A DNA stretch of 64,000 bases, taken from the NCBI GenBank assembly GCA_007844125.1, contig CM017572.1, positions 41,067,507 through 41,131,506 of the forward strand. The letters are read 5' to 3'. A program made the position numbers and the translations under genes. Position 1 is the first letter of the stretch. Each line of letters opens with the position of its first letter. Of this stretch, positions 36,319 through 48,135 are shown piece by piece. Origin of the DNA: Sinonovacula constricta (taxonomy: Eukaryota > Mollusca > Bivalvia > Cardiida > Solecurtidae). Below the pieces are notes generated by a model. It was not told where the DNA came from. It ran no database searches and saw only the letters and a program-made list of their open reading frames with translations.

Positions 36319-38797
36319 ATAAAAACAGTTAAAATCCAACGATCCTCTTTGATATAAGACACTACGATTATGTTGGCTTGATGTAATTATTTGGATAATC
36401 AACCACATATCTCCGACATGTTCTCCTAATTGCTACCGGTTTCCGCCGTTACTTTATGTTAACAATCTGAAGTGACAGCTAATGACAGTCTATGGGCGTT
36501 TGGAAAAGGGTTAATCAGCATTTGGCTCTTTTAAGAGCGAGATTTAATTTCGTAATTTTAAATTGCCCAAAAGTCAACAAGAAAAAAAAATATTTCTTGA
36601 AGGCAACGACGAATATTTTTGCAATTGACATAGTTAAGTTGAAACAATCGAAAATATACTTTGAACAAGAAATTTATTTTAATAAGATTTGCGGCCTTAA
36701 TTGATACGCTATATTGGGGTGTTTGTTGTTGTTTTTTCTCAAAAAAAATACGTTTAAAAGGACGAACAGTATATACCATTTCTTACACATAATATTACAC
36801 TGTTTCAATACCATCAACTCAATATGGTAAAAAGGAATATCCCTTCTTCCCTTCTTCCTTTTCTAATATAACACGTATTTCAAACAGAACACAAAACAAG
36901 TGTTTCCTATTTTTTTTAACTTATTGGTTTTTATAGTTTAAAAATATCACTTATTAGTTATTTACAATACAAATGCTTTAATTACTCATTAATTAACACA
37001 GTACGTGGTAACACGTATATGACATAATTCATCCAAATGTAAAATGATTCCCAGCACAAAGGGGTATATATGTACATTTTAAAAGATCAAGTTACATGTA
37101 TAACATAGGGGCGTCTTTTCCTGCTTTATCTTACCATAGCTGAAAGTCAACAACCATTAAAGACAGACACCTAGTCTGTCTTTTTCATTTATAACAGAAT
37201 TGGTTCTGTGCATGTGAATATAACAAGATAGGGCATAATTGTTATGGTTGCGTACACCGTCTTGCAATACGGCTTCCTGACGGAGCTTCTTCATTTACAT
37301 CAATTACAACTTGGCGCCTGAATACCTACAAATGCTTGAATAACGACGTGCTAACTACAGAAGTACAACTTCAAATGGCTTCACAACAATCTGGAGAAAA
37401 GATAAGTAGTCAAAGAACACTATCCTTTTTCGGAAAATAAATTATGAAGCCTGGTGAAGTACAATGTGATACATGTATTTACTTCAACTTTCCAAGGAAC
37501 GCTTAGATGCTCATGTCATTAAAATTGTCAATGATAAAAAAAGAAGTGCAATGTGTAAAAAATAAACGTTAGCACATTTCAACGACTGAGGTCTCCCAAC
37601 GACATCGTATTTAATTTAAAGACACTCAGCTCTTTTTTTCGTTTCGAGATCAAAAAAATTAAATGATAGTTTCAATGAGATACTTTCTCTCATCCGATCC
37701 TTCAACCAACTGAACTTCCGCCCTGGAACGGTTTGGTTTTTGCTTTCTTTTTAGCTAAAATTACATTCAACTATTACGCTATTTTATTTCGAACGTCTCA
37801 TATAAATAGGAAACATCTGCATACAGATTGTACAACAAATGATATTGCCTACAAATGTTTGTCAACTAGTTGAAGAGTTAGCAACATGATTAAAATTAAC
37901 GAACTGGCTACACGCTTCTTAAAGGCATTGGAAATATCATCTTTCTTAGTTCTCCGCCTTAAAAATTACACCATAATGTGAAATCACAGCTGGACACTTG
38001 ATAAGTTTACTATACACAGAGGTGTCATAGGGTAAGAGGTTATGACATAGAAACAAATAATCACAAATTAATATTATTTTAATGAAAAAAATATTAAAAT
38101 GAATATCCTTTTAATGCGTGAATTAAAAATCATTTGGTTTAATATAGATTATCTGGATATGAATGTAAAATTGGATAAAAAATGTTTGGGCAACTTACTT
38201 TAGTATGAAGTTAGATATGACATTTTAACATATAATTAAGAATGTGTCAAATAATAATTTGAGATAACCTAATCGGAAATATAAATTAACGTATCATGGT
38301 AAGTACCTGAAAGTTTAAACCTGGTTATGAGACTTAGTATAACAATACATATCAGTCGATCAATCAGTACAGAACCCACCACTAAAAAACCGAACTTATA
38401 CAAACATTGATTTCGGCATTGATTGATGTACATCTTGTTGAGACTAGACTGCTTCATGAAGCGAAATGTATACACATATATACACACTGAGATACATAAC
38501 TATGTGTTTTATAGATGTGTCTGTATTCTGATTATACTCCATGTATACTGAATTAACCTACTAAGACTCTCGTCTGTGCTACGGCACGGAGAACGTATTA
38601 TTAGTATTGTAGGATATAATTTCCGACATACATCTAAGCACGCATTACTTTTATGTAAGTAAAAAGAAACCGTCGGTAGCGCCATGCATCTTTGCCATTA
38701 CGAAAGCTTATCTTGATATCTCGGTTTTCTAGATTGTTTTATAGAAAAAATACCTCTTGGCATTTCAATAATGCTGGTTTGCTTGAGGTAAACTTTA
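36317..38797. other. non-coding stretch
   Basis: No gene is supported. It contains a perfect 10-bp stem with a 5-nt loop (AAAGACAGAC, ACCTA, GTCTGTCTTT) at 37159-37183, followed by a T run. Overlapping opposite-strand frames at 36492-36779 are motif-free. Confidence 0.45.
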
Positions 38798-39000
38798 ACT
38801 AAGACTTTAAAGTTGGTAGTAGTGGCTTCCCACCTAACGCTCGGGGCTACGAGAACAGCATTACGCCTGACTTGTCAGTGTCAGTTAATGGACCGACCGG
38901 GTTCATTCCCCAGGCACCTCAAAAGTGCCCCTGTGTTATAATGATAGAAATGATGCTGCACAGTATCGGCAAAAAATGCCGGCGAATCCCAATCCCGTCC
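38798..39000 (+). mobile_element. 5'-truncated SINE-1
   Basis: Starts at AAGACTTTAAAGTTGG, just past the tRNA-like head. It keeps CTAACGCTCGGGGCTA, ACAGCATTACGCCTGAC, GCACCTCAAAAGTGCCCC, ATAATGATAGAAATG and a (ATCCC)n-type tail. Clear target-site duplications were not found. Both promoter boxes are lost, so it cannot be transcribed from its own promoter. Confidence 0.9.
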
Positions 39001-39149
39001 CTTTTATGTTCATTCATTGAAAGAACATGAGAGAAAAAAGACTTTTAGCGAAGGACATCGGTGAAAGAGTTTGACTATGCTTATATATCTAACACCTGTC
39101 CGACTGAGGATAATAAAAATTAAGTAATTGAAAAGACAACGATTATTGA

Positions 39150-39240
39150 ATACTTGCATTGTGCTGGATAGATTTTAACATAAACGAACTCGGTGATAAC
39201 GTATTTAAATTATCATTCATAATTGCCACGTAAGTGTAAG
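39150..39240. repeat. dispersed repeat family E, copy 1
   Basis: GCTGGATAGATTTTAACATA and the following AACGAA, GATAACGTATTTAAATTA and CATAATTGC blocks align with 49055-49135 (GCCTGGATAGATTTCAACAG onward). It is a short, diverged pair of unknown type. Confidence 0.5.
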
Positions 39241-40389
39241 TGTTTTGAATGTAACTGCGATATAACACCGTATCCACGTCTTCTAATGGTTTACTATGTT
39301 GAATTAAATTAGAATGGTTTTTACTTTATACTTGCGAATAGGAATTAGAAACCTCAAAACAACAGAAATAACTATTTAAGTGTCGGTTAACATTTGAAAA
39401 GACGTAGACATTTTCTGCCTTGGTCTTTGAAACAAATACTATAACAAATGTATTATTTTATTATTAAGCTAATGCGACCAGAATGTCGTTTTCATTTCCT
39501 TATTTGGTTCGTCAGTCTGCTTCATACTTGGTTTTCGTTATATTATATTCAATTACGGGTTGATTCCAGAATGCTTTCAAATGCTAGAAACACGACGCCA
39601 GATACGAAAGCAGTATTTTAACAGCATTCAAAATAATGGATTCTTAAACTATAGTTTATGTCCGGAGCATAAGCCATTATATTTTAAGACTGAAATACAT
39701 GGCGCACATTTTGAGCAATTATCTACAAAGGAAAAATAAATGTTTGTGGAAATGTTTGTGAGGTCTTATCTAGGTAGAAATAAACATTTCCACTTAATCA
39801 TTACGCGGAAGAAATCAAATACATATGTTGGAAACGACCATTACCGACTTTAAAGAAATAAATGTTGCCATTGCCAACCATTGATCTTCAGACATCAATG
39901 TCACAAGTCTCAGAAAGTCTATTTTGTGACTCTTTTCTATTTTTGAAACCCCAACGGTAGCCGGCAACCACATTTATGCGTATTTAAAGAAATGGAAGTT
40001 CCGCCTGCGTTAAAGTATTCCAGCTCTCCTCCGAGACTAGAGTTTCTAAAAACCTTCAATTAAAAACTAATAAACAACATTTTTTAGATAAAGTAATGCA
40101 TTGGAAACTTAAAGTTAAAGCCTGTTCACATTTCATCCATTTATTGGAGGTTCAAATAGAACGGAGTGCCTTTCTTTCCCGGGGAGATAACACTATACGA
40201 ATTTCTTGAATATTCGTCAGAAAACTAATGCATACAAATCGTACTAATGATATTGTCTCTCTGTGCCAACGAGTAAGTGCAAAATAGTACATGTACGCTA
40301 CATAAGAATAAGTTAGAAAAAGTACATAATTCTAAAGAGTTACCTGTTTTTCCTAATTTACAGGAACGTTAGAGAGCAAGTGAGTCCGT
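39241..40389. other. non-coding stretch
   Basis: No gene or repeat array supported. Confidence 0.45.
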
Positions 40390-40610
40390 GACGTAATAGT
40401 AGAGTCTAACTTATCTGGCTGCTTTGACACTCACTGTGTAGGTTCGAGTCCTGTTTGTGGCAAAGAACATCAAGCGGAAATATGTTTCAGCTGACCTACA
40501 GTGCGTCGGGGGTTCACCCGAACCAGTTGTCTGGAATCCCCCTCCCCGAACATAGCTGGACATCGTTATAATGACCGTAAATGGTCACTTCAATATATGT
40601 AAAAATCTAA
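40390..40610 (+). mobile_element. tRNA-derived SINE-2
   Basis: The head contains TAGTAGAGTCTAACTTATC (A-box-like) and GGTTCGAGTCC (a perfect B box) at about 40441-40451. The body includes CAGCTGACCTACAGTGCGTC, TCTGGAATCCCCCTCC, AGCTGGACATCGTTATAATG and AAATGGTCACTTC. The body recurs at 48001-48135 without the head. There is no ORF, and the tail is A-rich. Confidence 0.75.
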
Positions 40611-43153
40611 CAGAATAAACGGAAAACATGACAGTTATGAAATATCTTTATTTTCTTTGTTTGGACTGTTTTATTTCAAACATCAGTAGTTGTTGTTTTT
40701 GTTGTTCTTTTTGCTTTTTGGCTGACTGTCTGTTTCAAAGAGGTAAATTTTGTGTTTGCTCTTTTAGATTTAATAATTTTAGTCTTATTTGTTACTTTTA
40801 ACGTTTGACTGACATGTAAATAATTTGATTTGTCTGTGAATTTTAAAATTTCAATATTTGTTGTAATACACATAGGATCTTGTCAGGTTTTACATGTACG
40901 TAGTCTGTCGTTGACATATTGCGTTGGGATCGTTTTTTCAGAGCGTCTGGTCAGCGCAACATATGAGTCGTGGAAACCAAAAGAAGAACTTAAAATGTAA
41001 GAACGCACACAAGAGTGCTCTACATTACACATACCTTCGGAAGCTTATCTTTGTCGATTCAGAAAACAATTAGTTGAGATTGTTTTTACGAAAGTGTAGA
41101 AAATACTAGGATATACGTATGAGTAATTGCCTTGTTAAAAATCGTTTTCACAATCTTTTTTTTTAATTTATTTTTAGAAAATGTGTAATGCTTCATCTGC
41201 CTAAAATAAATTGTATAAAAATAAAAGTATTAAAAATGAGCTAGCTATATTTTATAACAAAATAAACAGCTTTTCATCGCTTGCACGTTGTTTCATTAAT
41301 CTATTATATATTATTATAATTCCTAATCATAGTCAAATGTTTTCACTGCTGTTCGCTTTTACATTGTAAGGAGAGTGAGTGCCTTGTGCAATATTAGTTA
41401 AACAAATGTTAAGTTATGACTTTAAGCTTAAAACAAATTGACTCAGATAACTTTTGCATCCTTCTCGTTCCGGATGACATATTGTGCCTAATGCTTCTAA
41501 CTACATCTAATCTCTAATGACTTATAGAACTGAGATTAGACAGAAGACAACTTCTATTCTATCTAAAGCAACGCAAGTAATAACACAAATGTTGTTATGT
41601 TCCAAGATGAAAACATTTTTCCTATTGCTTTAAGACTAAAATGCCCCTTAGTAAATTAACATCATTTTCTCATCTAGTATAGGACGTGTTTGTACTTTAT
41701 TATGCGTACTTAATTCAATATTCTTGGAACAGATATATTCATCTGACATGTGTCCATATATTTAGGATTTTATGTGATTAATCGAGTTCGCGAGCTTTTA
41801 CGAAAGGAATGGTTGATAATGACAAAAATCTTTTTTTCCGATTTTTGAATGTAATTAGACACAATGCGTAGAATTACCGAAATCTCCTTCCCCTCCATAA
41901 AAATGAAAACAGTCCGCAGAAAAGAATACTATTACACGCTGAGAAATTAAACAAGACAGTTTAAACGAATCCGTTTTAGGTTCATATGTTTCCAAGAAAA
42001 TGTGGGTAAATAAAATCATGGAGTCCCATGTAATCGATAGGGTCTATATCGGACTAAAACTTGACATAATTTATCCATTCGACTTTGGTGTACCTTTATT
42101 TTTATTTTTGCAAATAAAGTTATTCCTCCTCAGCTTCTCATTGTAATACAGAACTACCTTTGTATTTATGTTGCACATTTTCTTAGTTCTAATTCTCATT
42201 ATACAGTTTTGCCTCCTCGGCAAAATCCTGCAAATCAGTTATTAATCCTTGTAGTTGATCTTTTGCTACAATCAATATAAAGTTTGTCGCGAGTAGATCT
42301 GGCAATTCAACTAGTGAAAATAGCTAAACATATATGAAAACTTACTGCAAAATTTATTGTCAGCAGTTACAATTGCTTTTTAATTTGTACCTAGCTCTAA
42401 GCGTGTGGATATTGTCTCTACTTAGTTAGGATATTGTAAGACATTATCAGCAATACTTACATGGCTACCAGTGATCTCCATATACAAAGTTATCTTTAAA
42501 GGCAGAGTTTCGTGACAGTGATTGGTCAATAGGAAGAAAGTAAGGAAGTGTTATATTTTCATAAAACGCATGAATTTGTGTGTTGATTCAAGTCATCAGC
42601 ATTACTAAAACGTGTGTACACAATATAATTTAGAAAGAAAAGTGACACAGTTTTTTCTATATTTTACCCAACCTTTCACAAAAGTTAGATGCTATAGGAC
42701 ACAGGTTTAAATTTTTTTACAAAAACATTTAAGCTTGCAAAAGACTAGTCAATATATCCATTATGTTTCATGATAAAAGTTAACATGATCTACAAGCAGC
42801 CAGTTAGTATTTTTAAATAGTTTTGATGCACATATTTCTAAATGATTGAAGTTAGTTCTTTAAAAACAAATAGAACTATTTGACATTTTTACTTAGCATG
42901 GAGGGCAGTTGACAGCGATTTAGTATAAATGGCAAAACTAGTTAAAACAAAAAAAATAGAGCTGGTTTTGTAGTCTTCGTCTAGTCTTGCTTAGAACTTT
43001 TACGACATGCCGACTTGTTGGTATTTGACAATCATCGAAGTTGGATTGTTAATTTATTCCTTCACATGTAATTTGGGAAACTGTTTTTGCTTTAAAGTTG
43101 CAGAAGCAAAAATGTATGTTTACACATGTGTTCCTATATTCACATTATTTTTA
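40611..43153. other. non-coding stretch
   Basis: AT-rich with no supported gene, array or mobile element. Confidence 0.45.
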
Positions 43154-43339
43154 GGGAATTATTCGACTGCTACATATGCAAACCAAAGTCATTGTCAATG
43201 GTATAACTTCACACCCGTTTTCCATAACATCTCTGTCCGTCAAGGTTGCGCCATGTCCAGCTTGATCTACATGCTTTTTAAACGACATACTTGTGGAGTA
43301 ACAAACATATGCGTTAGGGTTAAAGGTAAACCACTTTAG
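43154..43339 (+). pseudogene. LINE reverse-transcriptase fragment (L1/Tx1-like)
   Basis: The C-terminal half of a 110-codon frame (starting at 43007) reads STATYANQSHCQ..FTPVF, then ISVRQGCAMSSLIYML. The last part matches the highly conserved non-LTR RT block usually written RxVRQGCPLSPLLYxL. A preceding STAT..N..H-type stretch is also typical of the sequence before that block. A KG near the stop may match the following I-KG region. The flanks carry no other RT motif, so this is a short relic. The first 50 residues of the frame are unrelated. It is on the plus strand and from a different clade from the 20.4-22 kb LINE. Confidence 0.6.
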
Positions 43340-44227
43340 TACGGCAAACCAAATACAACGAAACAAACACAATGTATTCGCTGAGTATTGTTTAAATTAA
43401 GGAACACGCTTCAACATTTTTCTAAGACGTGCATAGTTTTTCCGGTTCGACATCGTTCCAAATTGCAGGATTGTAAAACTAAACCAATTCTTGTTTTTCT
43501 ATTATGCCACTCTGATTGACGTGAAAATCTTTTCTGGTTAAAATTTCATCCAATTTCCATATATTGGTCATTAAGTCTCTCCTCCAAAAGTACGCATAAA
43601 AGCACGCTGACAGCCCTATTTTCGCAATTCTCTGTTTGTCTTAGGATTTCAGATACGTTTCATAAGGTCTTAAATCACACACACAAGGCGAGCGTGATCG
43701 CTGGTAGTTTTCAAGCATTGACATTTGTCTGAAAGTTTCAACTCTGTCTGAGCTTTGTCCTTGGAAAGACAGTGGATATACACTGTGTGAGGAAATTAGA
43801 AAGCGAATTTATTGCAAATGACATTCGTGATAATAACAGCCTTTCAAGCTGCCGCCTCTCGTCTGAGTACAGCATAAATGAAATAATCTATAATTTATTT
43901 ATTTATTTATTTAAAAGTCGTAAAAAGTGCAGTCAACCTTGAATAAAATACATATGCTTTCAGAACTTTTCTGAACAAAGTTGATGCTTTGAATTAAAAA
44001 TAACGACTTAATGTTATTTGTTTGAAATACCAAAACGTGTAGAACTGGAGCCTTGGTAAAGTATATAGTTGGGCAGTTGGGACCTAACTGTGTACAATTT
44101 TAAATAACAAATTCTAAATTACTATTTCCAAAGAAATAATCAATAGTTCCGTTTCCAATTACGATAACAGCATTTTCAGTAGATTAGACAGCCGTAGTTT
44201 CCATGATTGATTCTTCTTTCTGTTCCA
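43340..44227. other. non-coding stretch
   Basis: No gene supported. A short (TTTA)n run lies at about 43891-43912. Confidence 0.45.
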
Positions 44228-44520
44228 CTGTTAGAACTCCAGTGCCTATGTGAATTGACAATACAACCAGTAGCAACTGCTGATGGTTATATACGTACAT
44301 GTAAGTATCAAGACAAGGACAATACTGTAATTGGGAAACTGTGTGACAATTACGTGGTAAATTTAATTATTCACCTGCACGATATCTCGTTTGCTACTTT
44401 TTAATGAAGATTTAGAGGCACAGGTCATTGTTAGTCTAATGGTTTGAAGGCATGCGAAACAGGGCGTAGAGGAAAAACAGTATTAACCTTTCCTTTCATG
44501 TAAATGAACAGGTGTTATTT
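44228..44520 (+). repeat. dispersed repeat family C, copy 1
   Basis: Shares with 57000-57300 and 59345-59660 the blocks TTAGAACTCCAGTGCC, GTAATTGGGAAACTGTGT, AATTACGTGGTAAAT, ATTCACCTGCACG and ATTTCGTTTG-type sequence, in the same order and orientation. It is about 300 bp long with no conserved ORF. A 65-codon frame here is not shared by the other copies. Confidence 0.75.
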
Positions 44521-44544
44521 ATATGTTTCACTTGGCTACAAACC

Positions 44545-44559
44545 ACACACACACACGCA

Positions 44560-44598
<39 letters not shown>

Positions 44599-44622
44599 AT
44601 ATAAATATATATATATATATCG
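44545..44622. repeat. (CA)n/(AT)n compound microsatellite
   Basis: About 50 bp of CA with GC and TA interruptions, followed by an AT run. Confidence 0.95.
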
Positions 44623-44845
44623 TATAATGGCAGGAAATGTCAATGGCCTTACGTGTTATAGGTGGTAGCTGACAGTTTGGACCAAAGTTTTGTTTCCCAA
44701 CCTAAGAAATGAATTGTTATTACCAAGAAAAGAGGTATCGAGAAATGCAGTTTGTTTAAGCTGTACATCTATGTAAAAAGGAAGCACAATACCAAAATCA
44801 TCATTAGAGCTACGTATTTCCTATCTGATCCAAATCTTTTTGATT

Positions 44846-45530
44846 TAGGCAAACTGTCGGATACCACTATTAATTATCGATGAAACGACATGTTTTGTGC
44901 ATTGTGACGGTCGTAAAAAATCTCCCCGTGCATGTAATCTATGTTGTCATTTAATTCATCCTATAAGGATTGTTAAGTGTATTTCCTTTGATGGACATTG
45001 GACTTTGGTTCTTCAATTCCACCATTACATGAACAGGATGCTACAACCATTTATTCGTCTCTGGTCATGTTTGTTTATGATTCAGAAAGTTAATTTTATT
45101 TATAGCCAACTTTTTTGTGCAGTTTTTCAAATCGAAAAAATACCATATTCTTTTCTAAACACTATGTGGACATTATTTTTCAATGACGTCACTACTCGTT
45201 ATAACTTATAGAAAATATCAGCGCTTGGACATTTTATATTCAAATAGATTGTTTTTCTTTTCACTGCTTGCATTTGAGAAACTCGTCAGGAAGTGCGAGG
45301 TTGGAGCTCTGTAAAACCGGTTTAAGCACCCTAGTCGGTCCATCTTGCCGACTGACCGTTCCATGGCGGTAACAGTCGGGTTTGCTCATTTCGTTAAATG
45401 ACTCATCAAAAATTTGTTCTTACTTTTCGCTTAGCTTGCGTGTGAAATACCTTTGTTCTGTGCCTTTTCGGAGTTTGGTATATGTTGCAATGCTCATAGG
45501 ACTTTGTCATATATTCTTATTGATACAGGT
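44846..45530 (+). repeat. long family A copy, subfamily 2
   Basis: About 685 bp, the longest copy. The first 430 bp (from TAGGCAAACTGTCGGATACC) are shared only with 55001-55632 and partly with 4836-4888. The last 250 bp are the common subfamily 2 core and 3' end (GAGGTTGGAGCTCT, TTGCCGACTGACCGTTCC, ATGTTGCAATGCTCATAGGA). A 104-codon ORF at 44897-45211 begins in the 5' half. The same frame is open over about 45 residues in the 55.5-kb copy, with GRKKSPRACNLCCHLIH here and one or two changes there. The nucleotide identity is also high, so coding cannot be inferred. Confidence 0.88.
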
Positions 45531-46001
45531 TTAAAGACATTAATTATGGTGTTCAATAGCTACTGAGCCTAACAATTGTTCTCGTCAGAATACTTTACAT
45601 ATGTTTCTCTTTTATTTATCAACTGATAGATATAACTCAAAGAAACCCAATCATATTAATTAATGCTGTTTTCGATTTATGACAAGTGTAGTTGATCATC
45701 GATTGTTCCTCGCATCAGTCCTAAAACTACAGTTTTGAAAGCAAACTATGAACAAGATCCTCTCTTTTTGCTTTAATTTAATTGCCTTAACCAACAAGCA
45801 TATAATGAAAAACAAAACTTACAAAGTCAACCACACTTACATAATTTATCAAAGTAATATGCATGTCACATTCGAATGCGACTGTGAACTTGTAACTTTT
45901 TATTCTGAGAGAGGAAGGGAGAGAGTAACAGAATTAGACAGACAACAGTTGGATAGATACATGCAGAGACAGAGGGACAGAAACACATACATAGCAGATA
46001 C

Positions 46002-46003
<2 letters not shown>
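45531..46003. other. non-coding stretch with microsatellite-driven ORF
   Basis: A 146-codon ORF at 45748-46188 is long only because the (GA)n run keeps it open as Arg-Glu repeats. The rest has no motif. I do not regard it as a gene. Confidence 0.5.

Positions 46004-46059
<56 letters not shown>
46004..46059. repeat. (GA)n microsatellite
   Basis: About 28 uninterrupted GA units within a wider GA-rich region starting at about 45900. Confidence 0.97.
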
Positions 46060-46061
<2 letters not shown>

Positions 46062-46315
46062 GGGAAGGATAGCGAAAGGTGATCTTTTATCATTTAAACT
46101 AACTACGCTTCCTCAATGTTTTGGCATTACACAAAGTGTAGGATTTCTACCTATGTTAACGACCCTTGTCTTTCTCAGATTCGAATGATATCCAAAAAGC
46201 CCCCCCTGGTTGAAATAAACCACTTGAAATTCACTTTTAAATATACGTTTTTTTTATTTATCTTAATTCAATGAAAGTTAATGTCGTCAAACCGAACTGT
46301 TAAATAGACTTAAAG

Positions 46316-46450
46316 TAAGACCTGCATTTAACCAGAAAGATGTGATGGCTTGCAAACGAAAAAGATTATAATATATCAGGAATCCATTAGTACGAGACAT
46401 TTATCCGGATTTGGATCATGTAACCATTACTAGCTTTTATCATAATCACA
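46316..46450. repeat. dispersed repeat family D, copy 2
   Basis: Partner of 30690-30850 in the same orientation; see that entry for the shared blocks. No ORF. Confidence 0.6.
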
Positions 46451-47265
46451 CAGCTCGTGGCCAGTAACGGAACTTCTTACACCAATGAAATATTTTGTAT
46501 GTCTTCTTCCTTTCTGGGTATCCGTGGACGTAAATCTGATATGCTAGGTGGAATCAACAAAAACAATTTAAAAATGCTTTAATGTTTAACAGTTTTAAAG
46601 CAACCATGAGAGTGATTTCATTAAAGATATGAATTAATACCTTTCTTGAGTCTTACGTAAAATAAAACTGACCGAATGCCAAGTAAAGCACATGATAAAT
46701 GAACAATTCTGGTGATTTAATCGATAATAAAGAATAATGTGTTAAACCTGTCCGCACAATGGGACCGGTTATCTAGACGGCATGGAACCGCAAGATAAAA
46801 GAGTCAATCCTTATCGTTTTATCATGAAATTAAAAAAAGTATGGAAATTATCTTCGTACATACTGTAGACTGATTATGACAAGGTTGACAGTTACGATGC
46901 ATAAATCACTAAAGGTAGTCAATGCCCTGCCGTTTTGATGGACGGCTGGCAATAGGAAATAATTTTTTTGAAACAAATCTATGTCATCTTGTGTGTGCTG
47001 CCTGTATATCTTGTTTGACGAGGTATTTATCGGGACATATCATTGGCAGAATTATTGTTGATTGACAATCCATGATATGATATTTACGTATTGCTCCCAT
47101 GCATAGCTTGGGAAGCCATATACTGTGAATTTTAAGAAGTGATTTAATACATAGCTGCTTTCATAATGTGCTTGTTTTACAACGAAATTAATAACATGCT
47201 ATAGTTCATGAATTTCATTTCATGTCGTACAATTTAGACGACTATTTGATGAAATCATATAATTT
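46451..47265. other. non-coding stretch
   Basis: Nothing supported. Confidence 0.45.
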
Positions 47266-47536
47266 TAAGAATATATGACAAGGTCCTACCAGCATTGCAG
47301 CATATAACAGACCCCGAAAAGGCACATGACAAAGGTATTCACATGCAAGCCAAATGTAAAAAGTAAGAACAAATCTGTGTTAAGTCATTTAACAAAAAGA
47401 GCAAACCCAACAGTTATCGCCTTGGAACGGTCAGTCGGCTAAAAGGACCAACTGGGGTTTTTAACCCGGTTTTACAGAGCTCTAACCTCGCACTTCCTGA
47501 TGGGTTTCTCAAATGCAAGCAATGGAAAGAAAATAC
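47266..47536 (-). repeat. family A copy, subfamily 2
   Basis: Minus-strand copy. From its 3' end (AAGAATATATGACAAGGTCC) it runs through AAAGGCACATGACAAAGGTA, the core GCCTTGGAACGGTCAGTCGG and the GAGCTCTAACCTCGCACTTC block, to TGCAAGCAATGGAAAGAAAA. It is truncated at 5', about 170 bp longer than the shortest copies but lacking the 430-bp 5' part. Confidence 0.88.
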
Positions 47537-48000
47537 ATCTAATGCATATAATAACCATTATTATGTTATATTATATTCTAAAAATATTGTATGTCATATT
47601 TAAATATGTTAAAGTGTTCTTCTTGTGTCTTAAATAGTTTGCGTTTTCAACAAAAGAAGTAAAAACGACAAACTCTAAAATCTTTTAAAATAATAGCGTT
47701 GCAGACAATATAGATGACATATGAAAAATATGTTTTCTTGTTTTCTTTTTGTCTGCATCTATATGCGGTTGGTTTTCGTAAAAATATTAAATAATTAAAT
47801 ACATTAAAGGGCATCTTCTTCATGCTATTTACGAAACCTATTTATGGCGATTACATCGTTTCCCATGAAGATTTGCTCGTTTTGCTTTTAAATGACATGA
47901 ATACCTGTTTCGTTTCCAATGTGTAAATTAATACACAGTCTTCTGAACGTTTTCCTTTTTTTCATTTGAGAATAGAACTGCGGTTGATTTATTAAATGTG
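47537..48000. other. non-coding stretch
   Basis: Nothing supported. Confidence 0.4.
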
Positions 48001-48135
48001 AGAAGGTCTTCCAGCTGACTTGCAGTGCGCCGGTGGTTTTACCCAGACATGTGTCTGGGGTCTTCCTCCATCATGAAGCTGGACGTTGCTATATTGATCA
48101 TAAATGGTCGCTGCAATGAATGTCAAAAACAAAAC
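48001..48135 (+). mobile_element. 5'-truncated SINE-2
   Basis: Matches the body of the 40.4-kb SINE: CCAGCTGACTTGCAGTGCGC, TGTCTGGGGTCTTCCTCC, AGCTGGACGTTGCTATATTG, AAATGGTCGCTGCAATG and an A-rich tail. The tRNA-like head is missing. A 67-codon frame (48025-48228) is just read-through. Confidence 0.72.

Noticed and set aside
37690..37735. Possible family A core (CCGCCCTGGAACGGTT)
   Set aside because: Only about 14 bases resemble the core, and neither flanking block is present.
45748..46188. 146-codon ORF with Arg-Glu repeats
   Set aside because: Held open by the (GA)n microsatellite; the remaining residues show no motif.
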